Source: Spongospora subterranea (taxonomy: Eukaryota; Endomyxa; Phytomyxea; Plasmodiophorida; Plasmodiophoridae). Taken from it: a DNA stretch of 20,541 nucleotides. Numbering within the stretch: position 1 is the first letter of the stretch; each line of letters begins with the position of its first letter. Location: contig OUQQ01000355.1 of NCBI GenBank assembly GCA_900404475.1, positions 9,577-30,117 on the forward strand, in the 5' to 3' direction. The position numbers and the translations under genes were made by a program. Shown piece after piece: positions 20,427 through 20,541 of the stretch. Below the pieces are notes generated by a model. The model was not told where the DNA came from and searched no databases. It saw nothing but the letters and a program-made list of their open reading frames with translations.

Positions 20427-20541
20427 GTCAGTCCAGTTCAACGAATTCCCGATATATCACCTGTTTAGGTCGTTGCGCCTTTATTCATTGTGTGCCCAAC
20501 CAATCTAAATTCACTCGACATTGCCATGAACGGTTCTGTAA
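20427..20541 (+). other. intron of the GAF-kinase gene, running off the window
   Basis: Begins GTCAGT directly after HRDLK. The family continues with an S/x-N segment that is not encoded in any frame up to base 20541, so the acceptor is probably outside the window. Confidence 0.6.

Overview
The window is a eukaryotic nuclear segment: every recognisable protein gene is split by spliceosomal introns with GT..AG ends, and the coding frame survives only when those introns are removed. Two genes encode mitochondrial enzymes, so the organism has a respiring mitochondrion. A SPEF1/CLAMP gene, a protein of the flagellar axoneme, points to a flagellated life stage. An 18S rRNA fragment has the non-animal form of its 3' domain. 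Taken together this fits a flagellated protist or a zoosporic, early-branching fungus or relative. That placement is inference; I cannot name a species.

Left part (1-7.9 kb), gene-dense, all on the + strand: the 3' end of a Ser/Gly/Gln-rich repeat protein; a complete 12-exon delta-1-pyrroline-5-carboxylate dehydrogenase gene (ALDH4A1 type, proline catabolism); a complete 6-exon mitochondrial phenylalanyl-tRNA synthetase gene (FARS2 type); a roughly 1.2 kb gap holding two fold-back (inverted repeat) elements; and a gene that joins an RS-rich domain to a C-terminal Hub1/UBL5 ubiquitin-like domain, both themes of pre-mRNA splicing. Introns here are tiny (37-58 nt).

Middle (7.9-12 kb): a doubtful small gene, then a complete 6-exon SPEF1 gene with much longer introns (178-364 nt), a stretch with possible coding relics, and a small reverse-strand membrane protein.

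Right part (12-16.8 kb), rearranged: an orphan 18S rRNA fragment lies against a non-LTR retrotransposon reverse-transcriptase fragment present as a large inverted repeat. Next is a partial, broken copy of a head-to-head gene pair (an orphan 252-residue protein gene on the - strand and the 5' end of a GAF-kinase gene on the + strand), and then the intact pair. The spacer of the intact pair contains a piece of mitochondrial-type large-subunit rRNA, probably a nuclear mitochondrial insert.

Right end (16.8-20.5 kb): a gene for a signalling protein with four tandem GAF domains and a tyrosine-kinase-like (TKL) kinase domain. It runs off the window inside the kinase domain. Only the second GAF domain carries the full NKFDE motif typical of cyclic-nucleotide-binding GAFs, so a cyclic-nucleotide-controlled kinase is a reasonable hypothesis.

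The most unusual observations are the RS-Hub1 fusion, the four-GAF kinase, and the rRNA/retroelement/duplication junk yard at 12-16 kb. Exon boundaries were deduced by hand from frame continuity, splice signals and remembered family conservation; no alignment was run.
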